From Aricia agestis (Eukaryota; Arthropoda; Insecta; Lepidoptera; Lycaenidae), in the NCBI RefSeq assembly GCF_905147365.1, contig NC_056408.1, positions 6,758,001 to 6,822,000 of the forward strand: a DNA stretch of 64,000 nucleotides, given 5' to 3'. The notes under the pieces are model-generated. The model made no database searches. It saw nothing but the letters and a program-made list of their open reading frames with translations, and had not been told where the DNA came from. Below are positions 13,150 through 24,785 of the stretch, piece by piece. The translations under genes were made by a program, and so were the position numbers. Numbering within the stretch: the stretch's first letter is position 1; each line of letters opens with the position of its first letter.

Positions 13150-13622
13150 GAGGATACAACAGGGGCTAGAGAAATGAAAAAAAAGTACATGTAATATCTA
13201 TAGCTGTCTCCCTTACCTCAAGCCTATACCGCAGAACGCGATAGAGACAACTGCAGAAAATCCAGAAAATCAACGATTCGTTGTCCTCTGATTCCTTCTC
13301 CAAAACTTAACCGATTTAAGTACTTTTTTCATTAAAGATTTAAAAAAGGCTTGAGCTGTGTTCCTATGTTTTGCTTTTTTTGTATAATCTAGCCAAATCT
13401 GTTTTCTGGACGTTTGAACACAGCGGAAAATCTGGCCATTTTTTTGGGTTTTTGAACGTTCATATCTTATTTAATAATTAAATTATGAAAAAAAAGAAAA
13501 CATAGGGACATTGTATTAGTGGCCGTAGATATTCAGGAAAAAAATTATAACTCTACTAGCATTATCCAGGGAGGAAACAGGGGACAACGTTTGTATGGAA
13601 AAAAGGGCGGTGTGGAATCCTC
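13150..13622. mobile_element. piggyBac-like non-autonomous element (TTAA target), copy 1
   Basis: TTAA at 13146-13149 and 13623-13626 flanks 473 bp that begins GAGGATACAACAGGGGCTAG and ends with the complement of GAGGATTCC. The element recurs inverted at 35976-36469. It has no transposase frame. TTAA duplication is the hallmark of the piggyBac superfamily; the assignment is inferred from ends only. Confidence 0.65.
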
Positions 13623-13830
13623 TTAATGCTTGTGTTATGCTAGTGATTGGGATATGCAGTTTAAGCTTAATGACATAGGGCAGTATCTAATTAGTGCTTT
13701 TTAACTCTATTATTAACATTTTTATTTTTGAAAACAAAATAAAAAAACCCCTTCCACTAAAAATAAAAACAGAGTTGTTTTATTAACATTAAGGATACAT
13801 TACGAAATACTGATCAATACTAAAGTTTTA

Positions 13831-13941
13831 AAGGCAACGCACCTGCAGCTCTTCTGATGCTGCGAGTGTCCATGGGCGACGGAAGTTGCTTTCCATCAGG
13901 TGACCCGTTTGCTAGTTTGCCCCCTTGTTTCATAAAAAAAC
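13831..13941 (+). mobile_element. GC-rich SINE family C, 3' part
   Basis: It holds GGCAACGCACCTGCAGCTCT, TGTCCATGGGCGACGGAAG and GGTGACCCGTTTGCTAGTTT with an A-rich tail, the 3' half of the family seen whole at 34557-34871. Confidence 0.75.
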
Positions 13942-14159
13942 TACTTATTTCATTAATTTATATTACATTTTTAATTCGACATCTTTAGCACGTGATAGAA
14001 TTTAAGTATTAAATATGTCAATTTCAATTGTATTATAACAGGTAATAATCGATATTTTGTCACAGTTATACTTATACATAATTCGGTAAAACGAAACCCA
14101 AATGCGCTTGTGGCTGGTGTAAAAACGGGGATTAAATGATACAAAAAATGTTTACTAGT

Positions 14160-14333
14160 CTAGGGAAGGAAATAGAAGAGGGAAGGGAAAAGGGTAGGGG
14201 ATTGGGCCTCCGGTAAACTCACTCACTCGACGAAACACAGCGCAAGCGCTATTTTACGCCGGTTTTCTGTGAGCCAGTGGTATTTCTCTGGCCGAGCCGG
14301 CCCATTCGTGCGGAAGGATGGCTCTCCCACGTC
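14160..14333 (-). mobile_element. GC-rich SINE family C, 5' part, minus strand
   Basis: Complementary to the first half of the 34557-34871 copy, including CCGGAGGCCCAATCCCCTAC and the hairpin around AGCGCTTGCGCT. The 3' half is missing here, but a plus-strand 3' half lies 220 bp away at 13831. The two may be parts of one rearranged insertion. Confidence 0.7.
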
Positions 14334-14821
14334 ATATACTATTTTTAAATGAGACCTAAACAAACGCTATCTTATTTAATTCGCACATGAAATTAACATT
14401 GCTTGCTTTGTCTTTACACCGACCGGAATTTTAGAATCAAATTAATAAATACTCAACCCAAGTATGAAAAGATACAACGATTAACGAAAAGATACATACC
14501 TAAATATATTGTAGAGTTTGAAAAATGTCTCTTTAGTCGGCGACTTTACAAGTTAAATTTTTCTAAATAACTACTGGATTAAGTACGTCAATCAAGTGTC
14601 ACAGCGTTAAGTCGGCCCTTGCTCTGTTATTAAATAGTCCCTAGTCCAACTATATACTGATTTATATGCATGGGCTTATAAATGAGGCATAATTGGGCCG
14701 GATATTTTTAACGCCATCGTAAATCTTCATGATAGATATTAAGTAATTGAGACGAGATGGTGTTGGACGTTTATATTATCATCACTAAGAGTTGCGTTCG
14801 AAGTTAGAATACTGATCTTGT

Positions 14822-15226
14822 ACTAGCTTTTCCCGCGGCTTCGGTCGCGTTAAGAAGTATCTTATATCTTTAAACGAGCAATTCTTGTATATATTTAATT
14901 GGAATCTCGAATCGGCTCCAACGATTTTCATGAAATTTAGTATATAGGGGGTTTCGGGGGCGATAAATCGATCTAGCTAGGAATCATTTTTAGAAAATGT
15001 CATTTTCATCGAATCAAATAGCTAGTGTATTATTAATCATACAATATTTCATCCCCAATTTAAACCCGTTAGGGGTGGATTTTATCAAAATCCTTTCTTA
15101 GCGGATGCCTACGTCATAACATCTACCTGCATGCCCAGCCCGATCCGTTCAGTGGTTTGGCCTATGCATTGATAGATCACTATAATATCAGTCAGTCAGT
15201 CACCTTTGAGTTATTGTATATTTAGA
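14822..15226 (-). mobile_element. Lep1-like Helitron relative, interrupted by a nested repeat
   Basis: The ends match the uninterrupted copies at 16137-16373 and 52229-52455: CCCGCGGCTTCGGTCGCGTT, AAGAAGTAT, then CCTTTCTTAGCGGATGCC and a TATA-rich tail. Between AAGAAGTAT and the TTTCATCCCC boundary about 190 bp are inserted that match 36864-37066 (AAACGAGCAATTCTTGTATA ... TAGCTAGTG). Confidence 0.7.
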
Positions 15227-16136
15227 TACTTAATGATCTATTAAGTAGGTACACCATACCTACTAATAGGTATTCTTATACTCTACTTAATGTGCAATAA
15301 GATAAATTGATTCATGGACAGATGACGGACCTTCGTTATTTAATCGACTTATATGTTAGTCATGATCTATCAACGGGGCTGGACTTAACGCGACCAGTAG
15401 TACTTGTACTATTATTTATTGTGTGCCAGTAGCTCAATTTTACACTACCAGGTAGGTAGTTTCATTCTTTACTTTTGTTCCAAGTCCCGACGATAAAAAA
15501 ATTAAATTTAAGCTCTACGCCGCCGTATATATTATATAGCGTAGCTATCTAGGTAGCTACAAAGTGCATTATAAAGCTAATAAGTACTACAAAATACAAT
15601 ATGCTATTACGAATACAAAAATCATGGAGAATGCAAAAACTCGCACACGGAATTGTCCAGCTGTTTTTTCCCGCCAGGGCTGGAAAATTTAAAATTCCAT
15701 TTCCGTGCAATGCGAAAAGTTGAAATTGCAAACAGTTTTAAATCACCAATAGCCACACGTTTTACAAGAATTTATTCGCAGCGCTATTGTGTTTGGAACG
15801 ATTCGGTAACTTATCTCGTACATACTTTCCCTCCTACGTTTAAATGTCTGTCTGTAGTCTGTACGTAATGTGATGTTGTTGTTTTATTTCTGTATTTTTT
15901 ATTTTGATGGAGAAGATCTCAGAACAACTTCTTAAATCTGTGGAGAAGATGCATTTATGTTGCCAAGACTTAAATTATATTAATTTCATGTAGGGTATCA
16001 CGTCTAGTACTTACCTATGTTAAAAAATAAAATAATAACACAATAAATAATAGCTGTACACATTTTTAACACTCAGTACTTCCTAAAGTAATGAATAATG
16101 ATCGTACAGTAAAAATGTTTGGACGTAATTTATAGG

Positions 16137-16373
16137 AAACGAGCTTTTGCCCGCGGCTTCGCTCGCGTTAAGAAGTATTATTATATACAAACTTTCATCC
16201 CCTATTTTAACCCCTTGGGGTTGGAATTTATCAAAATCCTTTCTTAGCGGATGCCATAACATCTACCTGCATGCCAAATTTTAGCCCGATCTGTCCAGTG
16301 GTTTGGGCTGTGCGTTGATAGATTACTATGTCAATCAGTCAGTCACCTTTGAGTTTTATATATATAGATTTAA
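16137..16373 (-). mobile_element. Lep1-like element, uninterrupted copy
   Basis: It begins GAGCTTTTGCCCGCGGCTTC, continues GCTCGCGTTAAGAAGTATTA, contains TTTCTTAGCGGATGCCATAA and CAGTCAGTCACCTTTGAGTT, and ends in TATATATAGAT. It is the empty-site reference for the nested insertion at 14822. Confidence 0.7.
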
Positions 16374-16415
16374 TGTAGATAATTAATGTAGAAGTCACTA
16401 AAAAGATATTATAAA

Positions 16416-16700
16416 ACTAGCTGTTGCCCGCAACTTCGTCCGCGTGAATGTATGTTATTAAAATCGAGATTTAGAAAATTGAACACACATTTATTTGTAT
16501 CTAGGTATATTACACACGAAATTTTTAATTTACATCAAAGACCCAGGAACCTGGAACCTCAGATACTTATCGTTTTGAAAAATCCTTTCCTCGAAGACCG
16601 CTTGGCGTGGACAGGGGATGGGGGCCACAGCCCACAGGACAGGGGAAAGGAACATGTGACGGAGATAGAGGATATAAGTACTTCAGAAGACGGGATTTAA
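16416..16700. repeat. Lep1-like terminus next to a GC-richer fragment of unknown origin
   Basis: ACTAGCTGTTGCCCGCAACT starts the stretch. From about 16590 follows an 82-codon frame rich in Gly/Asp/Glu (DRLAWTGDGGHSPQDRGKEH). The composition differs from its surroundings and suggests a retrotransposon fragment, but I do not recognise it. Confidence 0.4.
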
Positions 16701-16805
16701 TGTAGGCATCTATCCCTCTTTAACCTACCTCTTATTCTCAGATTCATAATCTACAATTAAACCACAATTTCGAGGAGTTTCTTCAATTCCAATATTTATC
16801 AAGTC

Positions 16806-17250
16806 ACCGTTTTTAGGGTTCTGTACCCAAAGGGTAAAAACGGCCGGGGCTCTATTACTAAGACTTCGTTGTCTGTCCGTCTGACTGTCTCCAGGCTGAA
16901 TCTCAAGAACTGTTACAGCTAGAGTTCGGATTTTTTTACAGATTGTGTATATCTGTTGCCGCTATAACAAAAAATACTGAATACAAAATAAAATCAATAT
17001 TTAAGGGTGGCCCCCATACAACAAACATGATTTTTTGGCCTTTTTGCTCGATATCAATAATGACAACAGGCAGGCAGTTGAAATTTTCACAGAATCCTTA
17101 ATTATATGTTTAATTTAATAATTAATAATAAAATAAGAATATAATTAAAATTTAAGGGGGGCTCCCATACAAAAACACAACTTTAGGCCTATTTTTTCTC
17201 TATAACGGTACGGAACCCTTCGTGCGCGAGGCCAACTCGCACTTGGCCGA
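16806..17250. repeat. Lepidopteran 'GGGTTCCGTACC...CGCACTTGGCCG' dispersed repeat
   Basis: The stretch starts AGGGTTCTGTACCCAAAGGG and ends ACGGAACCCTTCGTGCGCGA followed by ACTCGCACTTGGCCG, with internal GTCTGTCCGTCTGACTGTCT. A second partial copy is at 8165-8400. No protein frame is maintained. Confidence 0.65.
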
Positions 17251-17739
17251 TTTTGTTGTAAGCATGGTATCAAATTCGGGCAATCTATACAACAAAAAAA
17301 GAATTTTGAAAATCTGACCACAAACAGCAAAGTAAACACTAACTCCTCCTTTTTTGAAAGTCGGTTAAAGAAATGTATGTAAGATGTTGATCAGGGATTT
17401 AAGGTATCATCATTCCAAATTTCATTGAAATCGGTCCAGCGGATTCAGAGATTAGCCTGTACAAACAGACAAACAGACAGAGAAACAAAAATTTCAAAAA
17501 CAGTTAAAATGTGTTCTATTACTCTTCTAACATGCCCCTGACTCGTTTTTTCAAGTTTATTTTCAATGTACAAAAATTTTACCTCTACGATTTTATTATA
17601 AGTAATAAGTATAAGTATATATAGATATAGTTTTCGTGTCACAAGCAAAAACCTTGAAAGAGACCTTCCCCCCGCGGCCCGCCATATATTCATCTGGACA
17701 CCATAAGGAATAACTGTACCAACTTTCAAAACTACATGA

Positions 17740-17784
17740 AAGAAAATTAGTTTCAAAATCAACGATTTTGAAACTAATTTTCTT
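17740..17784. repeat. Perfect hairpin, 21-bp arms and 3-nt loop
   Basis: AAGAAAATTAGTTTCAAAAT (plus C) at 17740-17760 is exactly complementary to 17764-17784. Confidence 0.85.
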
Positions 17785-18299
17785 AGACTTAATGCAGCAA
17801 TTATAGTATGAATTATGATACAAAATAGGTGGGACGTCGCTTTGTAAAAAAAATGCCATTTATTTGTCATTGGCGCCCTCTGTACGAACTTGAATGAACT
17901 ATATAGGTTGCGTCCGTTCTTAGGATGACTAAACTTTCAAATCTTACTGAGCGACTCTGTGGTAAGTTTTGAAAGATGGCGCTAGTAAACCTAAAAGCTC
18001 TGCATTTCGCAAAGACTACCTACGCTCAACTTTTTGACTTAGAAATAATAATTATATTGCTCCACAGAATATACGAATGAATAGATATGCGATATATAAG
18101 GATTTTTACACATAATAATTATTATTATTTGATTATTCCTTCATTTAAATTTCAAAGGAAAACTTTGAACCGATTTTTATAAAACTTGGTATGGAGGCAC
18201 TTTAGAGACCTGGGAAAGGTATCCAGTTATCTAGACTGGACTATAATAGGTATTTTGAGAACCTTAACTATATTACAGACTATCAATATCTAAATAAAT

Positions 18300-21222
18300 A
18301 AAAAACGTATTAAGTACCTTTTTCAAATAATTTATTTTACTAATACAAAATCAATCTGAGACACACATAAAAACAGACATAAGTTAATATGCACAATCTC
18401 ACTTAACTAAGTAGATATTATAATATACTTCTATTTTGTTTTTGGAAAACAATTAAGATTTTTCTATAATACTTTTTAAAAACAATATAGTATTTACACA
18501 GTATTGTAAGGCACTTAAGTGTTGCCAGTTATAAGTACAAATAATATAATACGAAAGTCTGTAGATGGCACTAAACTGAATTTAAGATCTTCTTAAAATA
18601 AATGTAACAGACCTCCGAAATTTGTACGTTATAAGCATAATACTCTAAATTAAAAATTAAACTGAAAAATTTCTGTGATCTATGGCTTTGTTTTAAATGC
18701 TTCGGCTTCTTGTACATCGCCAACAAAGGTTACGAAAAATATTTGATAAAACGCTGAATGATATTGGTGCATTAAGCGTTTAACTTTGTAATTAGGTTTA
18801 ATTAATTGGACATACTTAGAATTCAGAAAAAAGTAGGTATAATAAAACTTAAAAATTAATAACTACCAATAATTTGATCAATATTGAAAATTTTATAAAC
18901 CAAACTGAACGTTCAAGAAAAACTTAAATTTTTTAAACTTGCAACGGTGAACTAATTTAAAAAGATCATGGTCAATTCAAAAGTTCTGAAAAAAAAAAAC
19001 AACAACTTGCAAATTGTAAGAAAACTGAATTCGCCAGCCACTTAACTATAGGACGTAGAATATTCGAATTAAATGTAACTGAAACAGATGTTTTACTTGT
19101 ATGGTAGGCAGTTAACAGCGAATTAAGTACTTAAATATGAAGTAAACGTGGACGGAGTAAGTTTACAGCGGAGAGAAACACAAACCTAGAGAAACAGATA
19201 TTGATGCAAAAGTTTTTCTGCTTTGTTAAAAAAAAATAATAAGGAAAAATAATTCTAAACAATAATTATAATTTGGGTTTTTTTTAATGTATAAACTACA
19301 AAGTGATGGTCAATATTTTAATTTACTCTCTCTATTTATTTAACTTGTCACAAAAGTTGAGGCCAATTTTTTTTTTAATTTAATAAAAATCTGAGATTAT
19401 ACCAAAATATATTTGAGTTCCACTTAACGTAAATAATAATTCATTTTAGAAGCACATAAACAGCTTAATGATTCAATAATCTCAATATCAGATCTTTATA
19501 TAAGTAATATTTATTTTACAACGTTAGGGTGAGATTATAATAAAATATTTTTTATTCAAAATAACATCTATTGCACTTAATTTAATAATGTTATTCAAAT
19601 ATTATTGCTCTAAATTAGAATATGAAAGCTATGTACATAACAAATAATAATATCTGGGGAAAAGGTTTTGAGATACACCACTAGTACATAAGTATATAAA
19701 ATGTATACTTACAGTAAAATATTTGATTGTATAAAAAACTTACCTAATCAAATGATTACGAAATTCTCGCAAGCCCTAGTGCATTTTTTTTACTTTTTTA
19801 ATTACTTAGATCCTTTAGCCTCTGAATTAAAATTACTAGTGGCGTTAAGCATTGTCGCATTGGCCGTATTTTGATTTTCGATACAATTCAGATAAAGATT
19901 AGAAAATTTTATGAAACCAATAGGCAAAATCATACTTATGCTATTCGAGATTTTCCTCAATTTTGCATGGAATTTCAAATCTCGAGTCATTGCGAGAAAC
20001 AGAGATTCCCTAGAGATTGCAACAAAGCACTTACACACTAAACTAAGCTTACCATTGCCTATTTCATTATAAACATTAACATAGAAAAAGTAATTAACAA
20101 TAATTTAATCTCTTCTAAATTTACTTTTACTCACTAAAGCGATATAACATTTAATAGAACCACAAAAGTGAAACATTGTACATTATTAAGGCACTTGGGA
20201 TGCGCAAACTCGATTTGTTATAAATAATAAGCACTATAAAATATGTATTGATAACATTAATTATAAGAGAGTTTCATTCACTTACTGACCTGTGAGTTAC
20301 CACTTTCAAAAAATTATTGAAAGTTCCAAAAATGTAAAAAAAACAGCGATCAAATTTAGTCGTAATGATTATGATACGAGTACGTTCATATTGTTGGTCA
20401 AGGCAATAATGTATTTTTTTGAATTCATTTTGAATATGATGAATTGTCTATAGCAATATTGACCAATATTGCTATAGACAATTCTTTGAAAGCGACAACT
20501 CTTATGATACGGAAGACATGCAGCAAAAGTTAATTGAAAAGCTTTATGCTATTGCTCTTTGGCATAAAGTAATTGTAATATACATAACAATTTAAAAATG
20601 TATTTGTGCCAGAGTCAGTAAATGTATGAAAAACAACCTTACTATATCACTCGATTATCAGTCCAAAATAATGTATACTTACTTTTGGTTACCACTATCC
20701 TCACAAGAAACCCCTAATGTGATGAATCTTCCACAGCAAATAATATCTCCATAATTTGTACTATATTTTGTGTATATGAAGAAATCAGTAAAAATTCTAC
20801 TAAATTGCTTAGTAGTCAATTTAATGTTTTAATTGAAAATGAATTTAATCTAAAAATACGGCGCTAAATTTCAATAATAATAAATCTTAAGCTTACGTGC
20901 AAGTTAACACTAATAAATAGCTATGTATATCGTAGTAAATTTAACGCCGTCAAGGTAGGGTAACCTAACAACACTCGTGCTAGAACACCAATACTGTAAG
21001 CGACAACAGAAGTACAAAATTACAGTAAATATAGTCGATGGCGTGTGCCACATCATTGTTAATAAAGTTCATCATGTTATAAACATAACAGGCATATAAA
21101 TGTTAATAGTTAGACTATTAAAATACATAATAATGTTAACGTGAAAGGCCCAGCTATAGCTACATGTGGACGACGTCGACGATGATAGTTATGCGGAGTC
21201 CAGGAGCGGTCGCGCGTCTTCT
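18300..21222. other. AT-rich stretch without recognised gene, downstream of how
   Basis: The stretch is unusually poor in recognisable mobile elements compared with its left neighbour and contains one 21-bp-arm hairpin at 20441-20484. A 78-codon minus-strand frame at 19802-20038 has no recognisable features. It could be long 3' UTR, intron or intergenic sequence. Confidence 0.4.
20441..20484. repeat. Perfect hairpin, 21-bp arms and 2-nt spacer, downstream of how
   Basis: GAATTGTCTATAGCAATATT (plus G) at 20441-20461 is perfectly complementary to 20464-20484. In transcripts from either strand it would fold, or in DNA it could extrude as a cruciform. Confidence 0.85.
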
Positions 21223-21240
21223 GTTAGTGCCTCGGCGCCG

Positions 21241-21293
21241 TTAGCACTCACCTAGCCGGGTTAACGAGAAGAGAGAAAAACAGAATGTTAGTA
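21241..21293 (-). promoter_or_regulatory. Strong 3' splice-site motif fused to a donor (TACTAAC ... CTAG|GTGAGT)
   Basis: On the transcribed strand an ideal branch-point sequence TACTAAC (21287-21293) is followed by a pyrimidine tract (TTTTTCTCTCTTCTC) and the first AG at 21252-21253. That AG abuts GTGAGT, a consensus 5' splice site. Spliced from the tail exon in phase 1 it would add Gly-Glu-Cys and stop (TAA, 21241-21243), giving a short isoform without the nuclear tail. The AG|GTGAGT fusion is also the form of a recursive splice site. TACTAAC contains the ACTAAC bound by this protein family. Confidence 0.45.
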
Positions 21294-21637
21294 TCGATCG
21301 AAATGTCATGGTCCGACTACACGTAGCCTCAATCGCGAGGGGCTTCAACGCTTTTCGCTGCAATCGGAATGTCGGGAGCGAATCGATATAAAATCGAGAA
21401 ATCTAGGCATGCAGCTAAAAGCGATCAAACGATCTCGGATTGATTCAGTGTACGGATTCAAAAATTTAAATATAATATAGAGGGAGGCTATCAGGCATTC
21501 GTGCCGCGACATTTGCTTCAGTTAATTAAACGACGGGTACTTAAATTAGTTCACTTAGTTAATGGTTTGAAGATGTTAAAAAATTTAGTATGATAATGAT
21601 AAACTACATAGGATTAAATGCCCAATAGTTCCCATGT

Positions 21638-21683
21638 GGCGGGGCTCGAGTCACTTCGGCGGACCAGTGAGTCGAACACCGCC
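21638..21683 (-). other. GC-rich imperfect stem-loop downstream of how
   Basis: Arms containing GGCGG / CCGCC and CGAGTCACT / AGTGAGTCG can pair around a GC-rich loop. It lies in the middle of the ACTAAY cluster, in otherwise AT-rich sequence. It may be part of a structured 3' UTR; no known RNA family was recognised. Confidence 0.25.
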
Positions 21684-22092
21684 TAGACAAACAAGCATAT
21701 ATTTATCACTTATGTATAACCATAGCACCCAGATGCAAGTATGTAAGTTATTCAACACATCGCTGTAATCGGTAAAAATATTGTATAATATGAGAGCATT
21801 CATTTATATGTTAATATACTTGTGATAATCGGTAATGCCATTACATAATTGCATGTTAGTGACTCATATAATATAAATATATAGTTACAAATAAATCTGC
21901 AAGTGACAGTAGCAGTTATGAAAGTGCACTTCGTCATCAAACTGGGACTTGGCCTTGTGGAGCATGTTAGTCGTGTGAGGCTACTGTACTGTAACGTGAC
22001 GTCACGTCATCAACTGTATCACTTTACTGTTGCAGTCGAATATCCCGACCCTAGCCAGCTAAAAGAAAACGCTCCAGTAAAATTTCATACAA

Positions 22093-22129
22093 TTTATTTG
22101 CGTGTATATCTTCTGAAAATGCATTTATT
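22093..22129 (-). terminator. Pair of candidate polyadenylation signals
   Basis: AATAAA occurs twice on the minus strand (22124-22129 and 22093-22098), the first after an open stretch of about 1.15 kb following the HOW(L) stop. Both read AAATAAAT in context. A/T-rich sequence makes chance matches easy. Confidence 0.35.
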
Positions 22130-23281
22130 TACAATCAACAATAGAAACAATATCTTACAAAAACACAATCGCATATATAAATCTCTTTAAATTATAGCGG
22201 TTTGATTCATCTCGTAAAGCATGAAAATACGTATTGGCGAATGCCTTAATCCACAAGGACACAAGTGCGATAAATCTTATACATAAGCACTTTCAAATAA
22301 GAAAGTAAATACTTAGGGCGAATATAGAATCGCCTAACTTAAAAAATTTCGTATAAAAAACTTATTTTGACTAAGAATATAAATTGTGATGGACGAAGAA
22401 TATCGAGTCAAAGGACGGGGCATCTCGATTAATACTGGATCGATGGCACAATTCTGAAAATGCTCTTCCCTTTGACTAATACTGGGCAAAGCTAGGAAAG
22501 AAGGACTCACAACCCGAATTAGCACCTGAACTGAACAGAATTTCAAGCGTTAAAACTATTTAATCCTTGGAACTTCTATCCTTCTTCCCTCATTTTCTAC
22601 ACTAACCCGAAATAATTGCAACATTACACAAAACGAGATTCATAGTATTTGTAAGTACATGTTGTGATTTAAATATAAGAATTGGATAGTAGAAAAAAAT
22701 TTGGTAACATTTGAAACAAACAATGTGAGGACATCACAACATGTAACAGGTATAAAATCTATAAAATGAAATATAAAAAAATCACAGTTTAAAATTATGC
22801 AGTGTTACTTCAGATCCGGTGTGAAGTAGAATCGGGCATAATTATCTATTCTCTAGCTATTTAAACCATAACTAATAAGTACACAATAAATAAAGACACA
22901 GACAGACATCTAAGCATAGGCAACGCGTCTCACAGATGAATATGATTGCATGAGATACAAAACTGAAGCTCAAAGCTAATACGTACAATGTAACTGACAT
23001 AAAATGTGCATGAAACAATACTGGGGCAAATACAACAATCAGTGGAGCAACCGAGCAACAACCTTTTGATGATGCAGGCACACATCTTATTGTAATTACA
23101 GTGAGCGATCACTATAAAATAATTTGCGTGTATCAAAATATGTGAGTTGCACTCGGCAAATTCCCTGTGACGTAGTTGAAGATTCGTAAATCATCGCAAG
23201 CATATTCATCGTAGACATGCGTGCGCTCGCGCATCTCACCTTGTAAACAAAATGGTGGCGTGAGAGCGATTTGGCGGGAAA
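22093..23281 (-). other. how: Probable 3' UTR of the long how isoform
   Basis: After the stop codon the transcribed strand has no long reading frame that I recognise and no repeat element. Two AATAAA polyadenylation signals lie close together (complement of 22124-22129 and of 22093-22098). The 3' end near 22.1 kb is inferred from these alone. The transcript could continue to the ACTAAY cluster further on. Confidence 0.4.
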
Positions 23282-23358
23282 TTAAGGCGCCGGTAAGGCG
23301 GTGCGCTGATAAGGGTGCTCCCTCACTTGCGCGAGCCGACCAGCCCTCCGCACGATAC
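23282..23358 (-). CDS. how: how, terminal exon of the long (nuclear) isoform
   Basis: The exon encodes IVRRAGRLAQVREHPYQRTA then LPAP and a TAA stop at 23282-23284. The RxHPYQR motif matches the C-terminus of fly HOW(L) and vertebrate QKI-5, where it is the nuclear-localisation signal. The phase-1 acceptor CCGCTAG above 23358 gives the best alignment. Two other acceptors at 23383-23384 and 23389-23390 (CACAG, TCCAG) keep the same frame and would add 8 or 10 residues including DDKYGMPLG, so the exact 5' edge is uncertain. The intron from the tail exon is 2184 bp. Confidence 0.88.
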
Positions 23359-24785
23359 CTAGCGGCATACCATATTTATCATCTGTGTCTGGACAAAGCA
23401 TTTTTATGTCAAAAAAATCTTCAGTAAGTGACACTCCCAGGTCTTTAGAATAGGCAAAGAAATCCAATAATAGCTTGAAATCAGAAATGCCCGGGAGGCC
23501 AGTGTAAATGCTGAAAAAAATCTCATTACCACACTATCATACATAATTCTAACTTAACTCTACTGCCAAATTGACTGTCTCATCGACTATAATAATTCAG
23601 AATTAAAGTTTCGTTTTGGCAGTTTCCTAAATCTTATAATATAGCTAAAATATTTTAATGCCTAACTTTATTTATTTTATTGCTTTGGAAAATAATAACA
23701 AAATTTAATTGAATTCAGAGGAAAGTAAAAATAATTTTGGACGAATTGGCTTTTATCTATTTGATTACATTTGAAAATTTCAAGTATTTTTTTTTTATAT
23801 TTTGGACGTTAATTATGTTTTTTTGACTAACGTCTCTCATTTTCTGAATACATTTTATTACTAGAATACTTAAAATCTATGGTATGTGTATATAAATATA
23901 ATATGGCTACAAGATTATAAATTAAGCCATTTGCTATCAAATATTCTTTCTCTTTATCGAGTTCGTTCGAATACATAATTATTTTTGTAAAACTAAAGAA
24001 TCAACTAGAATGTTTAGTGTTTGTTCGTTATAATATATTATACTATTATGAGTAGTCAGATTATACTAAAAATAATTATTGAGTTAAGTTGTAAAACTTT
24101 TGTCGTTGCAAAGTTTACTTATTGATTGGTCCCTTTTGCTTGTAATCACGTGTTAAATTCTCTTTTTAATTATTCTTGTTTGTTAATACGAAAACTTTTG
24201 TTATTTACATACTGAATCTAAAAAATGAAACTGCATGCATGTGTGTGTAGTTGATTTTTACATTTCTATGACAATTTAACAAAAAGGTGGATACTAATGC
24301 CAATATTATGTTTGGAAACGAAAATAATTGTTAATAGATTAGTCATATTACAAGCGAGGGTTATCACAATAATGTAAGGTGTAATTTACTTTTCATTTCG
24401 TCTGAGATATTAAATATAAATAAAATCTACATCTTTGTATACGAAGCATCGGTAACTTAAAAGAGTCCTAAAGGCAGTTTAAAAAATATTTCACTAGAAT
24501 ATTTCGTCACTAAACCACCATCATTGAAAATGAACGATAACAGATTTAAAAGCATATCAATAAATATAAAATAAATAATTGTGTATAAAAAAATTATTTG
24601 TTTTAATAAATAATCATAAATCTTTGACCGTTCGGAAACAAAATATACTTTACTACTGTACAAAACGGATAAACAATGTACGTTCAAAATTAAAAACATA
24701 ACGTAGGTACAAAACGATCGATCTCACTAATCTAGGTGTTCTTAATTTAAAACTTAAAACATAATTTGTTAATGGCTTGTTTGAC

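Larger units (their letters stand above)
21223..21971 (-). promoter_or_regulatory. Cluster of five ACTAAY quaking/HOW-type recognition motifs
   Basis: ACTAAC or ACTAAT occurs on the transcribed strand at 21223-21228, 21287-21292, 21545-21550, 21855-21860 and 21966-21971. The STAR response element is ACUAAY with a nearby YAAY half-site, and a GCTAAC half-site lies 11 nt before the first of these (21240-21245). Roughly one or fewer matches would be expected by chance in 750 bp on one strand. The location downstream of the how coding exons suggests binding by its own product. Confidence 0.4.

Noticed and set aside
17445..17870. 141-codon minus-strand frame, the longest in the window
   Set aside because: It crosses a dispersed-repeat motif and a 21-bp perfect palindrome, so the frame is a by-product of repeats.
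23221..23427. 68-codon plus-strand frame opposite the HOW(L) exon
   Set aside because: It is the antisense shadow of the real exon encoding REHPYQR.
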